64,000 bases of DNA, taken from positions 620,001 to 684,000 of the forward strand of contig OY282455.1 of NCBI GenBank assembly GCA_958296195.1, read 5' to 3'. A program made the position numbers and the translations under genes. This document shows positions 17,687-26,314 of the stretch, in pieces (position 1 is the first letter of the stretch; each line of letters opens with the position of its first letter). Source of the DNA: an uncultured Pseudomonadales bacterium. Lineage in GTDB: Bacteria; Pseudomonadota; Gammaproteobacteria; Pseudomonadales; Azotimanducaceae. The notes under the pieces were generated by a model, which was given only the letters and a program-made list of their open reading frames with translations, was not told the DNA's origin and searched no databases.

Positions 17687-19936
17687 ATGAGCCGCACAAT
17701 CCGAATGTTTGCCGTCCATTCCATGTTGGCTAGCGCCTTGGTTGCGCCCACTGGAAGCACCGAGGAATTGACGTATTTGGAGGAAATCACCGTAACGGCC
17801 ACCAAAAGGGCGCAAAGCCTGCAGGATGTGCCCATTTCGGTGTCCGCTTTTTCCGCCGACACCATTGAAGCCACCCGGATGCAGGGCCTGACCGACATCG
17901 CCATCCGCACCCCGAACTTCCTGATCGGCCAGCAGGGCCCCACGGCCCCCGAACTGACCATTCGGGGCATTGGCTCCACGGATCGGGAATCCGGCAGCGA
18001 CCGCTCCGTGGTGGTTTTTGTGGATGAGGTGTACATCGGGCGCACGGGCGCTTCAACATTCGATCTGTTCGATCTTGAACGGGTCGAAGTGCTGCGTGGG
18101 CCGCAGGGGACCCTATTCGGGCGCAACGTAGTGGGCGGTGCCGTCAATTTGGTGACCGCCAAGCCCTCCCCTGAATTTGACGCCAAGGTTCAGGCCACCT
18201 ACGGCCGTCGCGACTTGGCTGAGGTCAAGGCCATGCTGAACGGTGGTCTCTCCGATACTCTGTCCGGGCGGCTGGCGCTGTCGGTAAAGTCTCAGGAAGG
18301 CTTTTACAGGATGCGCAGCTTTGCTGGGGACAGATCCAACGACATGAAAGCCTATGGTGTGCGCGGCCAACTTTTGCTCACCCCGTCCGATGATTGGTCG
18401 CTGTTGTTCAGCTTGGATGTCGCTGAGGACGAAGTGGAGGGCGTGGCCAGCAGGATCACCCAAGGCGCCGTTAGCGACGCCGGCTTTGCGGCGGCCTTGG
18501 CGCCCTTTGGCCCCTTTGTGCCGGCGGAGGATCCCTTCACCACGGACAACAACAAGTTCGGCATGATCGAACGCAGCCATGTGGCCCTCATGAGCCGTCT
18601 GGACTGGTCCACGGCCATCGGTGACTTGACCGTGATTCCCGCCTATCGCAGCGCCGAATTTGATGAATTGCGGGACATTGCCGGCATCGGCTTCAACGCC
18701 GCCGGCGTCAGGGGCTTCGAATCGACCGCCATCAATGACGAAAACTATTCAGCTTTGTCCATTGAAGCACGCATGGCATCGCCCGGCGATAGCAGCAACC
18801 CCCTAAGTTGGATTGGCGGCTTCTACTACTTGGACGAGAAAATAGACCGCGACCAAATTCGGGAGCGCCAAGCCAACACCGCCTTCTCACGGCCCTTGTT
18901 CGACCAGTTGAACAACGCGTCAAGCGTCGCCCTGTTTGGGGAGGCGACCTACACGCTGGCTGATCGAATCAACCTCACAGTGGGGGGGCGCTGGACCAAG
19001 GACAAGAAGGATTTCGACCTGGAGGTGGTCAACACCCTGTCGGCCGCGCAGCAGGCGGAAATCGCCGCCCGGTTGGGACGCGCCACGACCCTGAATCCCG
19101 CCCAGCAGGAGTATGTTGCACAAGTGGACGAAAGCTGGTCCGAGTTCACGCCGAAAGCCACGCTCAGCTTCGACTTCAGCAAGGACGTGCTGGTTTTTGC
19201 AACCTATTCGGAGGGCTTCAAAAGTGGCGGCTTTGTAGGGCTGGCCGCCACTAGTCGGGAGGCAATGCGTTCCTTTGAGCCTGAATCCGCCCGCAACCTT
19301 GAGTTTGGCGTCAAGGCGACGCTGGCCGACGGACGGCTGCAGCTAAACGCCAGCTATTACGACCTCAAGTTCAAGCAGTTGCAGTTGCGCGACCGAATTC
19401 TCACCATTCCCGGCGACGTGACTAGCGCCATCGTGACCATCACCAACGCCGCCGAGGCGGAAATGAACGGCGTGGAGCTGGAGGTGGTCGCCTTGCCCAT
19501 CGCCGGCCTAACCCTAAGCGGCGGCTTCTCGACCTTGGACAGTGAGATCACCGAGGTTACCGAGGGATCAAACGTCGTGCTCGGCACCGACCTGCCGAAG
19601 GCACCTGAATTCACCTTGAACTTGGCTGCGCAGTACGAATACCCGTTGGGGCCGGGAGTGCTCCGGATGCGAGCGGATTACCGGCACACCGGGGACCACT
19701 ACTTCGACCTCAACGAGCAAGCCGCCGGGCAGGAGGATGACTACGGCTTGCTCGGCGCCAGAATTGCCTACGCTGGCGCCGGGGACTCTTGGGAGGTGGC
19801 CGCTTGGGCCAAGAACCTGACGGACGAGGAGTACCGCTCCCATGTGCAGAGCATCCGCGCCGGGCGGGCCGGCATCGCCCAGATGGGGGAGCCGCGCACT
19901 TGGGGCCTGACCTTCACGAAACGGTTCGGTGGCTGA
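17687..19936 (+). CDS. TonB-dependent outer membrane receptor
   Basis: A 749-residue outer-membrane receptor of the large marine-type group. A signal peptide covers roughly residues 1-25, the TonB box is EEITVTA, and the plug begins VPISVSAFSADTIEA and carries LERVEVLRGPQGTLFGRN and VGGAVNLVT. The remaining 600 residues form the 22-strand barrel, ending in LTFTKRFGG with a terminal-strand aromatic. No STN domain is present. ATG at 17687 has GGAGAG upstream. It lies between the GntR regulator and the MaoC hydratase and overlaps the latter by 8 bases, so it is presumably induced with the diacid pathway. The transported substrate is unknown. Confidence 0.93.
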   Translation: MSRTIRMFAVHSMLASALVAPTGSTEELTYLEEITVTATKRAQSLQDVPISVSAFSADTIEATRMQGLTDIAIRTPNFLIGQQGPTAPELTIRGIGSTDRESGSDRSVVVFVDEVYIGRTGASTFDLFDLERVEVLRGPQGTLFGRNVVGGAVNLVTAKPSPEFDAKVQATYGRRDLAEVKAMLNGGLSDTLSGRLALSVKSQEGFYRMRSFAGDRSNDMKAYGVRGQLLLTPSDDWSLLFSLDVAEDEVEGVASRITQGAVSDAGFAAALAPFGPFVPAEDPFTTDNNKFGMIERSHVALMSRLDWSTAIGDLTVIPAYRSAEFDELRDIAGIGFNAAGVRGFESTAINDENYSALSIEARMASPGDSSNPLSWIGGFYYLDEKIDRDQIRERQANTAFSRPLFDQLNNASSVALFGEATYTLADRINLTVGGRWTKDKKDFDLEVVNTLSAAQQAEIAARLGRATTLNPAQQEYVAQVDESWSEFTPKATLSFDFSKDVLVFATYSEGFKSGGFVGLAATSREAMRSFEPESARNLEFGVKATLADGRLQLNASYYDLKFKQLQLRDRILTIPGDVTSAIVTITNAAEAEMNGVELEVVALPIAGLTLSGGFSTLDSEITEVTEGSNVVLGTDLPKAPEFTLNLAAQYEYPLGPGVLRMRADYRHTGDHYFDLNEQAAGQEDDYGLLGARIAYAGAGDSWEVAAWAKNLTDEEYRSHVQSIRAGRAGIAQMGEPRTWGLTFTKRFGG

Positions 19937-21002
19937 CAGCGACGCCGCGCCGGCATTCAGCGCCTACGCCGCGCTCAGCGCATCTGAATACCTTGAGGCG
20001 TTTGGGCTGGATTTCGAGCAGTTCCAGCCCGGCCAGATCTTCCGCCATCGGCCGGGCGTCAGCCTCAGCGCCCAGGAAAACACCGCTGAGTGCCTAGACA
20101 CCCAGAACGCCGCCCAGGTTCACTACGACGCCCACTACGCCGCCGCCACCGAGTTCGGCCAGCGGCTGGGCGTCAGCACTCTCACCTTGCAGAAGACTTT
20201 GGGCATGGCTTGGAAGACCTTTGCCCGCAAGGACAGGATTGTTGAATTCCCCAACATCTCAATGACGGCGCCGGTGTTCGATGGCGCAACGCTCTATGCG
20301 GAGAGCCGGATACGAGCCGTGGAGGACGCCGACGACCATTGCGGATTGGTCACTGTTGAAACCCGCGCCCTGTCGGAGAAAGGTGCGCCACTGGCCATCT
20401 TGACCTATCGGCTGCGGGTGTTCAGGGCGGGTCGGCATCCCCTGTACGGCCGCCCCGAATTCGCCCAGCCCGCCAAGGAGGCCCGCTTTGCCGCCTATCG
20501 CCAAGATGAGGGAGGGGCCTTGGTGGAGCAGACCGGGCTCTATTTCGACGACTTTGCGGTGGGCGACTGCTTCCATCATCGACCAGCCAAGTCCGTCGGC
20601 CCAGCGGAGGCCCTTGAACACGCCCGGCGCTCCTTGGATTGGAACCCTAGGTTCAACGACCCCGGCTACAGCCGCGATTGTTTTACGGACCCCAGCGCAC
20701 CCCTGACCGAGGCTTACACCATTAGCGCGGTGACCGCCGCCACCACCCGCACTCTTGGACGGGTTGTGGCCAACTTGGAGTGGCGCGACTTGATGCTGCA
20801 TCGGCTGGCGCACTCTGGGGAATCCATTAGCTGCCGCACGACGGTGCGGGAGAAGATCGATTCAGCCTCAAGACCGGACCAGGGAATCCTGCGGGTTGCC
20901 AGCGCCGCCACAGGCGCGGATGGCGATCCCCTGATGTCCTACGAGCGGGTGCTGTTGGTCTATCGGCGCGGCCACGGCCCTTACAAGGCGGCCGGATATT
21001 AG
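19929..21002 (+). CDS. double-hotdog MaoC-like hydratase, likely mesaconyl-CoA/itaconyl-CoA hydratase type
   Basis: A 357-residue protein with two hotdog folds. The first has the MaoC-type hydratase segment AAQVHYDAHYAAATEFGQRL; the second runs through EALEHARRSLDWNPRFNDPGY and SAVTAATTRTLGRVVANLEW. This length and duplication are typical of mesaconyl-CoA (2-methylfumaryl-CoA) hydratases, which interconvert mesaconyl- and methylmalyl/citramalyl-CoA. It overlaps the TonB receptor gene and completes a CoA transferase, hydratase and lyase set. Which isomer it uses cannot be read from sequence. It converges with the bkd E2 gene with only 11 bases between stops. Confidence 0.82.
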   Translation: MADSDAAPAFSAYAALSASEYLEAFGLDFEQFQPGQIFRHRPGVSLSAQENTAECLDTQNAAQVHYDAHYAAATEFGQRLGVSTLTLQKTLGMAWKTFARKDRIVEFPNISMTAPVFDGATLYAESRIRAVEDADDHCGLVTVETRALSEKGAPLAILTYRLRVFRAGRHPLYGRPEFAQPAKEARFAAYRQDEGGALVEQTGLYFDDFAVGDCFHHRPAKSVGPAEALEHARRSLDWNPRFNDPGYSRDCFTDPSAPLTEAYTISAVTAATTRTLGRVVANLEWRDLMLHRLAHSGESISCRTTVREKIDSASRPDQGILRVASAATGADGDPLMSYERVLLVYRRGHGPYKAAGY

Positions 21003-21013
21003 TCCGCCGAATG

Positions 21014-22267
21014 TTAGGCGAACAGCGTGGCGGGATGCTCCAGGGACGCCTTGACGGCCTGGATCATCGCCGCAGCGTCATGGCCGTCAACAAAGCGGTG
21101 ATCGAAGGAGGACGACAAGTTCATCATCAGCCGCACTGCGACTTGGTTGTTGACGGCCACGGGCCGCTGGACCGCCTTGTTGACGCCGACGACCGCCACT
21201 TCGGGATGGTTGATGATGGGCGTTGAGACGACGCCGCCGAGCTTGCCCAAGCTGCTGACCGTTATGGTGGAGCCGGCGAGTCGCTGCGGCGGCAGCCGGC
21301 CGTCCCGCGCCGCTTGGGCCGCCTCGCCAATGGCGGCGCTCAGTTCCCGAAAGGCCAAGCGGTCCGCGTTCCGCACCACAGGCACCTTCAAGCCTTGGGG
21401 CGTGTGGGTGGCGACGCCGAGATGCACGCTGCGGGGGCGGCGAATGACGCCGGCTTGGGCGTCATGGGTGGCGTTGCATTGGGGAAACCCGGCCACCGCC
21501 CGGATGACGGCGGCGCAGACGAACGGCAGCAGGCTGAGCCTCTCCCCTTGGTTGGGCGCTTCGCCCCAATGCCGGCGCAAGGCGTCCAGTTCCGTGACGT
21601 CAACCTCCTCCACGTAGGTGAAGTGGGGTATTTCCCGCTTGCTTTGGGCCATGCGCTTGGCGATGGCCCGCCGCACTCCCACCACTTTGACCTCTTCAGC
21701 TTGTTCGGGGACATCGGGCTTGGCGTCCGTCGGCGTCGGCGCCTCCGCGGAAGCCGATGCGGGCGTCCTCCGGTCGGCTAGGCAAGCCTCCAAGTCGCTG
21801 CGCAAAATGCGGCCTTGGGGGCCGCTGCCGGCGATGTCGGCCAGGTTCACGCCTGCCTCCTTGGCCCGGCGGCGAACCGCCGGGGAGGTGAGAACCTTGG
21901 GCCGCTTCGCCGGCCTTGCCTGCGCATCGGCTTCGTGAACGGGGGCCGGCTTTGGGTTCGACGTCGGCGCCGGCTCCTGATCCGGCGCTTTGGGCGGGGC
22001 CGGCGAAGAGGCGGGGGCCGGCGCCTCCTCCGTCTCAAAAGCCGCCAACTCGGCGCCCACGGCAAGCAAGTCGCCGGGCCGCCCCGCGGTGCGCAGCACC
22101 ACGCCGTCCACCGGCGCCGGCAACTCGACGTTGGCCTTGTCGGTCATCAGGTTGGCGATGGCGTCGCCCTCCCGCACCGCGTCGCCCGGCTGCACCAGCC
22201 ATTCAACGACCTCCGCCTCAACGGTGCCTTCGCCCAAGTCAGGCAGCTTGAAAATGTGGACTCCCAT
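21014..22267 (-). CDS. bkdB: branched-chain 2-oxo acid dehydrogenase E2 (lipoamide acyltransferase)
   Basis: The dihydrolipoyl acyltransferase core of a 2-oxo acid dehydrogenase complex. An N-terminal lipoyl domain carries the modified Lys in MTDKANVELPAP, followed by an Ala/Pro-rich linker, a peripheral-subunit-binding domain (TSPAVRRRAKEAGVNL, PQGRILRSDLEACL) and a catalytic domain with the active-site motif DHRFVDG near the C-terminus. The length is 417 residues. ATG at 22267 opens MGVHIFKLPDLGEGT, the usual start. It lies eight bases behind E1beta. No E3 (lpd) gene is next to it, so E3 must come from elsewhere. Confidence 0.93.
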   Translation of the reverse strand: MGVHIFKLPDLGEGTVEAEVVEWLVQPGDAVREGDAIANLMTDKANVELPAPVDGVVLRTAGRPGDLLAVGAELAAFETEEAPAPASSPAPPKAPDQEPAPTSNPKPAPVHEADAQARPAKRPKVLTSPAVRRRAKEAGVNLADIAGSGPQGRILRSDLEACLADRRTPASASAEAPTPTDAKPDVPEQAEEVKVVGVRRAIAKRMAQSKREIPHFTYVEEVDVTELDALRRHWGEAPNQGERLSLLPFVCAAVIRAVAGFPQCNATHDAQAGVIRRPRSVHLGVATHTPQGLKVPVVRNADRLAFRELSAAIGEAAQAARDGRLPPQRLAGSTITVSSLGKLGGVVSTPIINHPEVAVVGVNKAVQRPVAVNNQVAVRLMMNLSSSFDHRFVDGHDAAAMIQAVKASLEHPATLFA

Positions 22268-22274
22268 GGCGCAG

Positions 22275-23288
22275 TCAGGCCGAAAGCACCTCCGCCAAGG
22301 CCGCCGCCAGCCGCCTTTGGCCCGGGAAGTACTCCCACTCGAAGGCGTGTGGGTAAGGGGTGTCCCAGCCGCAGACCCGCAGGATGGGCGCCTCCAAATA
22401 ATGGAAGCAGGTTTCCTGGACCGTTGCCGACAGCTCGGCGCCGAAGCCGGAGAAACGGGTGGCCTCATGCACGATCAGGCAACGTCCAGTCTTTTGCACG
22501 GACCGCTGCAAAACCTCCACGTCCAGCGGAATCATGCTGCGCACGTCGACGATCTCGGCGTCCGCCCCCGTCAAGGCGGCGGTGGCTTGGGCCACATGCA
22601 CCATGGTGCCGTAGCAGAGGATGGTCACCTCCCCGCCCTCCTGGACGATCTCCGCCCGGCCGATGGGCACGGTGTAGTGGTCCTCCGGCACTTCGCCCTT
22701 GGGATGGGCGCCCCAGGCAACCGCCGGCTTTTCGGGGTCCCCGTAAAAGGGGCCGTTGTAGATGCGCTTCGGCTCGAAGAAGATGACCGGATCGTCGTCC
22801 TCAATGGCGCTGATCAGCAGCCCCTTGGCGTCGTAGGGGTTGGAGGGCATGACCACTTTCAGCCCGCAGACGTGGGTGAAGACGCCCTCCGGGCTTTGCG
22901 AGTGGGTCTGCCCGCCGCGGATGCCGCCGCCGCAGGGGGCGCGGATGGTGACCGGGGCGAAGAAGTCCCCGCCCGTTCGGTAGCGCAGCCGGGCCAGCTC
23001 GCTGACGATTTGGTCGTAGCCGGGATAGATGTAGTCGGCGAACTGAATTTCAGCCACTGGACGCAGCCCATGCACTCCCATGCCGATGGCGCAGCCGATG
23101 ATGCCGCCTTCGGCGATGGGGGCGTCGACGACGCGGTGCTCGCCATGCTTGCGCTGCAGGCCCTCCGTGCAGCGGAACACCCCGCCGAAGTAGCCCACGT
23201 CCTCGCCGAGGACGACCACGTTGGGATCCCGCGCCAGCATCAGGTCCATGGCCGAGTTCACGGCCTGCACCATGTTCATGCGCGGCAT
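22275..23288 (-). CDS. bkdA2: branched-chain 2-oxo acid dehydrogenase E1 beta subunit
   Basis: The transketolase-like beta chain of the thiamine-diphosphate E1 component, acting on 2-oxo acids from Val, Leu and Ile. The 337-residue protein begins MNMVQAVNSAMD a few residues in and has VVVLGEDVGYFGGVFR, VVDAPIAEGGIIGCAIGMG and the SPEGVFTHVCGLKVVMPS region, all closely matching Pseudomonas BkdA2. ATG at 23288 is used; the ATG at 23279 is an alternative. A gap of about 120 bases separates it from E1alpha, unusual for this operon. Confidence 0.94.
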   Translation of the reverse strand: MPRMNMVQAVNSAMDLMLARDPNVVVLGEDVGYFGGVFRCTEGLQRKHGEHRVVDAPIAEGGIIGCAIGMGVHGLRPVAEIQFADYIYPGYDQIVSELARLRYRTGGDFFAPVTIRAPCGGGIRGGQTHSQSPEGVFTHVCGLKVVMPSNPYDAKGLLISAIEDDDPVIFFEPKRIYNGPFYGDPEKPAVAWGAHPKGEVPEDHYTVPIGRAEIVQEGGEVTILCYGTMVHVAQATAALTGADAEIVDVRSMIPLDVEVLQRSVQKTGRCLIVHEATRFSGFGAELSATVQETCFHYLEAPILRVCGWDTPYPHAFEWEYFPGQRRLAAALAEVLSA

Positions 23289-23411
23289 TTGCTACGCACT
23301 CCCGGCCGCGGCCGCCTCATGGGCCGACGCCTCGCGCCGCGCCTTGGGCTCCGGCGTCCCGGACAGCCTGCGCCAAGCCGGTGTGGGCATCCACTGAACT
23401 TGCATGGGCGG

Positions 23412-24659
23412 CTAGGCGTCCCGGCCTCCGTCCATGCTGCGCAACTGCTCCCTCTGAGCGGCCAAGTGCGCAGGAATGTCCTTGAAGACGTCCTCGAACA
23501 GTTCCGACTTGTCGAGGAAGGGCCCCTCGGTCATGGAGCCGTGGGTGAGCGCCTCCTCCCAGCAGGCGTCCACCAACTGCTTCGCCTCGGCTTCGAGCGC
23601 TTCATGCCTCGCCGCGCTCCAGTCCCCGCACTGGACCATGTGCTGCTTCAGCCGCTCCAAAGGGTCCCCCAGCGGCCAGGACTCGAACTCGTTCCTGGGC
23701 CGGTAGCGGGATGGGTCGTCGCTGGTGGAGTGCGCCCCGGCCCGGTGGGTGACGTGCTCGATCAAGGTGGGACCGTGCCCCCGGCGGGCCCGCTCCGCCG
23801 CCCAAAGCGTCGCCGCGTAAACCGCCAAAAAGTCGTTGCCGTCCACCCGCAGGGAGGCGACGCCGTAGCCCAGCCCGCGGGCGGCGAAGGTGCGTCGCTC
23901 CCCGCCGGCGAACCCCTGGAAGGTGGATATCGCCCACTGGTTGTTGACCACGTTGAGGACCGCCGGCGCCTGATAGACGGCGGCGAAGGTCAGGGCGTGG
24001 TGAAAGTCCGCCGCGGCGGTGGAGCCCTCCCCAAGCCAGGCCGCCGCGACGGCGTCCTCCCCCCGTATGGCGGAGGCCATCGCCCAGCCGACCGCCTGGG
24101 GAAACTGCGTGGCCAGATTGCCGGAAACGGAGAAAATGTTGCCCCCCGCCCAATGGTACATCACCGGCATCTGCCGGCCCCTGCACATGTCCTTGGAGTT
24201 GGAGAGGCACTGGCACATCAACTCCGCGGGGCTCCGCCCCCGCGCCAAGTGCAGCCCTTGGTTGCGGTAGGAGGGGAACAGCATGTCCCCCGGCCGCAGC
24301 GCCATGGCGGCGGCGACGGAAACCGCCTCCTCCCCCTTGCATTGCATGTAGAAGGATATCCCGCCTTGGCGCTGCATCCGCAGCATGCGCTCGTCAAAGG
24401 CGCGGGTGACCGCCATGTGCCGCAGGGCAACGTGCAGGTCGCGGTCGTCAAGGTGCGGGTGCCACGGCCCCACGGCGGCGTGCTGCTCGTCGAGCACCCG
24501 CACCATCCGCTCGGCCAGGCCGGCCATGTCCTGCACCTTGCTGTTGACCTCGGGGCGCTCAACCTCCCCCGCCGGGGAGATGGCGACGCAGCCAAAATCC
24601 GGCTGGTCGCCCGGCCTTGCCGGAGGGTGGGGAATGTGCAGACGTGGACAGCGGGCCAT
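23412..24659 (-). CDS. bkdA1: branched-chain 2-oxo acid dehydrogenase E1 alpha subunit
   Basis: The thiamine-diphosphate-binding alpha chain of E1. The ThDP motif is seen from AWLGEGSTAAADFHHAL to NVVNNQWAIST, and the phosphorylation-loop-like region HSTSDDPSRYRP is also present. The long N-terminus (LHIPHPPARPGDQPDF, ISPAGEVERP, HAAVGPW) matches Pseudomonas-type BkdA1, which supports the ATG at 24659 and gives 415 residues. No ribosome site precedes the start, and a perfect TATAAT lies at 24667-24672, so the transcript may be leaderless. It heads the E1alpha-E1beta-E2 operon. Confidence 0.94.
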   Translation of the reverse strand: MARCPRLHIPHPPARPGDQPDFGCVAISPAGEVERPEVNSKVQDMAGLAERMVRVLDEQHAAVGPWHPHLDDRDLHVALRHMAVTRAFDERMLRMQRQGGISFYMQCKGEEAVSVAAAMALRPGDMLFPSYRNQGLHLARGRSPAELMCQCLSNSKDMCRGRQMPVMYHWAGGNIFSVSGNLATQFPQAVGWAMASAIRGEDAVAAAWLGEGSTAAADFHHALTFAAVYQAPAVLNVVNNQWAISTFQGFAGGERRTFAARGLGYGVASLRVDGNDFLAVYAATLWAAERARRGHGPTLIEHVTHRAGAHSTSDDPSRYRPRNEFESWPLGDPLERLKQHMVQCGDWSAARHEALEAEAKQLVDACWEEALTHGSMTEGPFLDKSELFEDVFKDIPAHLAAQREQLRSMDGGRDA

Positions 24660-24666
24660 GAACTGA

Positions 24667-24672
24667 ATTATA
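24667..24672 (-). promoter_or_regulatory. -10 box immediately upstream of bkdA1
   Basis: A perfect TATAAT on the minus strand ends seven bases before the bkdA1 ATG, placing the predicted transcription start at or next to the start codon. No good -35 hexamer stands 16-18 bases upstream, so an activator may be needed. Confidence 0.45.
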
Positions 24673-24934
24673 CGCTGTGGAACGCTGGACAGTTGCCCTA
24701 AAACTGCTCCGAGGGACTTGCGCTGTGGGCTTTTCCAGCCCCCTTTTGCCGCATGCTTTCCTCCGTCGGCGCCCGCCGGCGTCCTCAGAGCGCCACGGCG
24801 GGGCTTGGTTCGGATGGTTTTGGGTGTGTTTTCCAGTTTTTGGCGGGGCGTGGGCGTGTTTTGGAGGCGTTTTCCGCCGTCTGGGCGAGCGCTGTTCTGG
24901 AGCGTTGCTCCGCAGGTCGCCCCGAAGGGAGAGG

Positions 24935-25501
24935 CTAGGCGGCTTGCGCCGGCGGCGGGCGGATGCGGTGCGCATCCCACAGCCACGCCTTCAGCTTCTC
25001 CTGGTCGTAGCCCCGGTCGGCGCTGAGGAAGCGGCGGCGCTTGGCAAGAACGGGCTCCTCGGCGAACAGCGCCTCCAAGTCCCTCAGCGGCACCTTCTGC
25101 TCGGAGACCGAAGCCCGCTCCACGGAGAACGCCACCGGAATCTCGTGCTTGGTGTCGGCCACCAAGTGCAGCTTGTGGCCGAACCAGCTGGCGACGCGCT
25201 CCCAGGGCTTGCCGGTGCGCCGGTCCACGCCCCGATGGGCGTGGACGCCCCGGTCCGCATCCGGGTCCGAGGTGCGCCGCTTGCCCTTGAGCGTCCGCCC
25301 GGTGGAGTGGCTGCGGATGGCCTTGCCGTCCGCGCCCGCGCCGACGCTCAAAGCATCCACAATCGCAGCGTCCGGCAGATTGTCCAGAACGAACTGGACC
25401 CTCTGAAGTTCGGGCAAAAGTTCGACGTCGTCCCAGAAAAAGAGTAAGCTCCGCTCCGGCGTCGCTATGCGGCATCTCCTAGTCTTGCGTGAGACTGACA
25501 T
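24935..25501 (-). pseudogene. truncated DDE (IS4/IS1182-like) transposase
   Basis: A 188-codon fragment of a DDE transposase. FFWDDVELLPELQRVQFVLD leads into ADGKAIRSHSTGR (first catalytic Asp), SDPDADRGV, WFGHKLHLVADTKHEIPVAF and FLSADRGYDQEK (second Asp). The frame then ends with a short unrelated tail before the C-terminal catalytic Glu region, so the enzyme cannot be active. No clear terminal inverted repeats were found around it. It sits in the intergenic region between the bkd operon and the ExbB/ExbD-like operon and marks a past insertion and decay event. Confidence 0.75.
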
Positions 25502-25704
25502 GATGCCCGTGGCGGCGTTTTTCTCCAAATTCCATCCCGCAAAAATGGGTTGGAAATGTCCGAGTCCGCCCCCCTAACGACCCGCAAACCCGCATCCCAC
25601 CATCGAAAAGTGGGTTGAAAAATAGTTTCAGGTGCTCCGGAAGCCTTGCGGGGCGCGGGTTTCAGAACAGCGCAAGTGTCTCAGCAACCCGGAAATTTTT
25701 TCGC

Positions 25705-26274
25705 TCATTTTTTTTGCTCAGTCGGCGGTTTCGCCGGCAATTCCGGCAGCGGGGCGCGGCGGAACTCGAACTGGGGCCGTAGGCCGCCGTCGGCGGGGCT
25801 TGAGGTGTTTGCTCCGTCCGCCGCTTCTTCTGCAGGAGTTTCTTCGGCGGCAACCGCGTCGCGGGTTAGGTAGCCGTTCAGCGGTTCGCCTTTCGTCAGC
25901 ACCGTGAGAGCCTCCTCCGCGGCTTGGGCGGTCGCTAAGTCCCAAGGCAGGCGATGCGCTCTGGGTTCGCCGGTGGCGAGGCCGGCCTTGTCGATTTCGC
26001 TTATCCAGAAGAAGATGCCGCCCGGCGCTCCCTTGGGCTTGTCCGGTTCATCGACCCGTATCCAGTGCAGGCGGAACTGCTCCGGCATGGGGGCGGGGGT
26101 GGCCCAGCCGAGCAGCTGCTTGTGGCCCTCAAAGGCGATGAAGTAGAAGCCGAGGGCGAGAATCACGGCGCCGAGCTTCACGTTGCGTCGCCAAGGGCTG
26201 CGCAAGTTTAGGTTGAGCAGCAGCGCCACGATGGCCGCGTAGGCGGCCAGCAGCAAAATCAGGCCAGCGGTCAT
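25705..26274 (-). CDS. membrane-anchored hypothetical protein of the ExbB/ExbD-like operon
   Basis: A 189-residue protein with two N-terminal hydrophobic segments (residues 2-21 and about 34-50, LGAVILALGFYFIAF) and a soluble region holding FRLHWIRVDEPDKPKGAPGG and an acidic, proline-rich tail. ATG at 26274 has a GGAG ribosome site. It is the third gene after the proton-channel-like and ExbD-like genes, 40 bases behind the latter. No family was recognised; the position suggests a periplasmic or membrane partner of the motor complex. Confidence 0.72.
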   Translation of the reverse strand: MTAGLILLLAAYAAIVALLLNLNLRSPWRRNVKLGAVILALGFYFIAFEGHKQLLGWATPAPMPEQFRLHWIRVDEPDKPKGAPGGIFFWISEIDKAGLATGEPRAHRLPWDLATAQAAEEALTVLTKGEPLNGYLTRDAVAAEETPAEEAADGANTSSPADGGLRPQFEFRRAPLPELPAKPPTEQKK

Positions 26275-26314
26275 GCTCCGGCACTCCGCTCGCGCATCCT
26301 CGCCCGCCAGTTCT

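Noticed and set aside
23292-23405. 37-codon minus-strand frame in the gap between E1alpha and E1beta
   Set aside because: There is no ribosome site and an Ala/Arg-rich composition; the 120-base gap is odd but the peptide is not supported.
21990-24701. Very long plus-strand frame of 903 codons across the bkd genes
   Set aside because: It is antisense to three well-supported bkd genes and has shadow-like composition rich in Gly, His, Arg and Pro.
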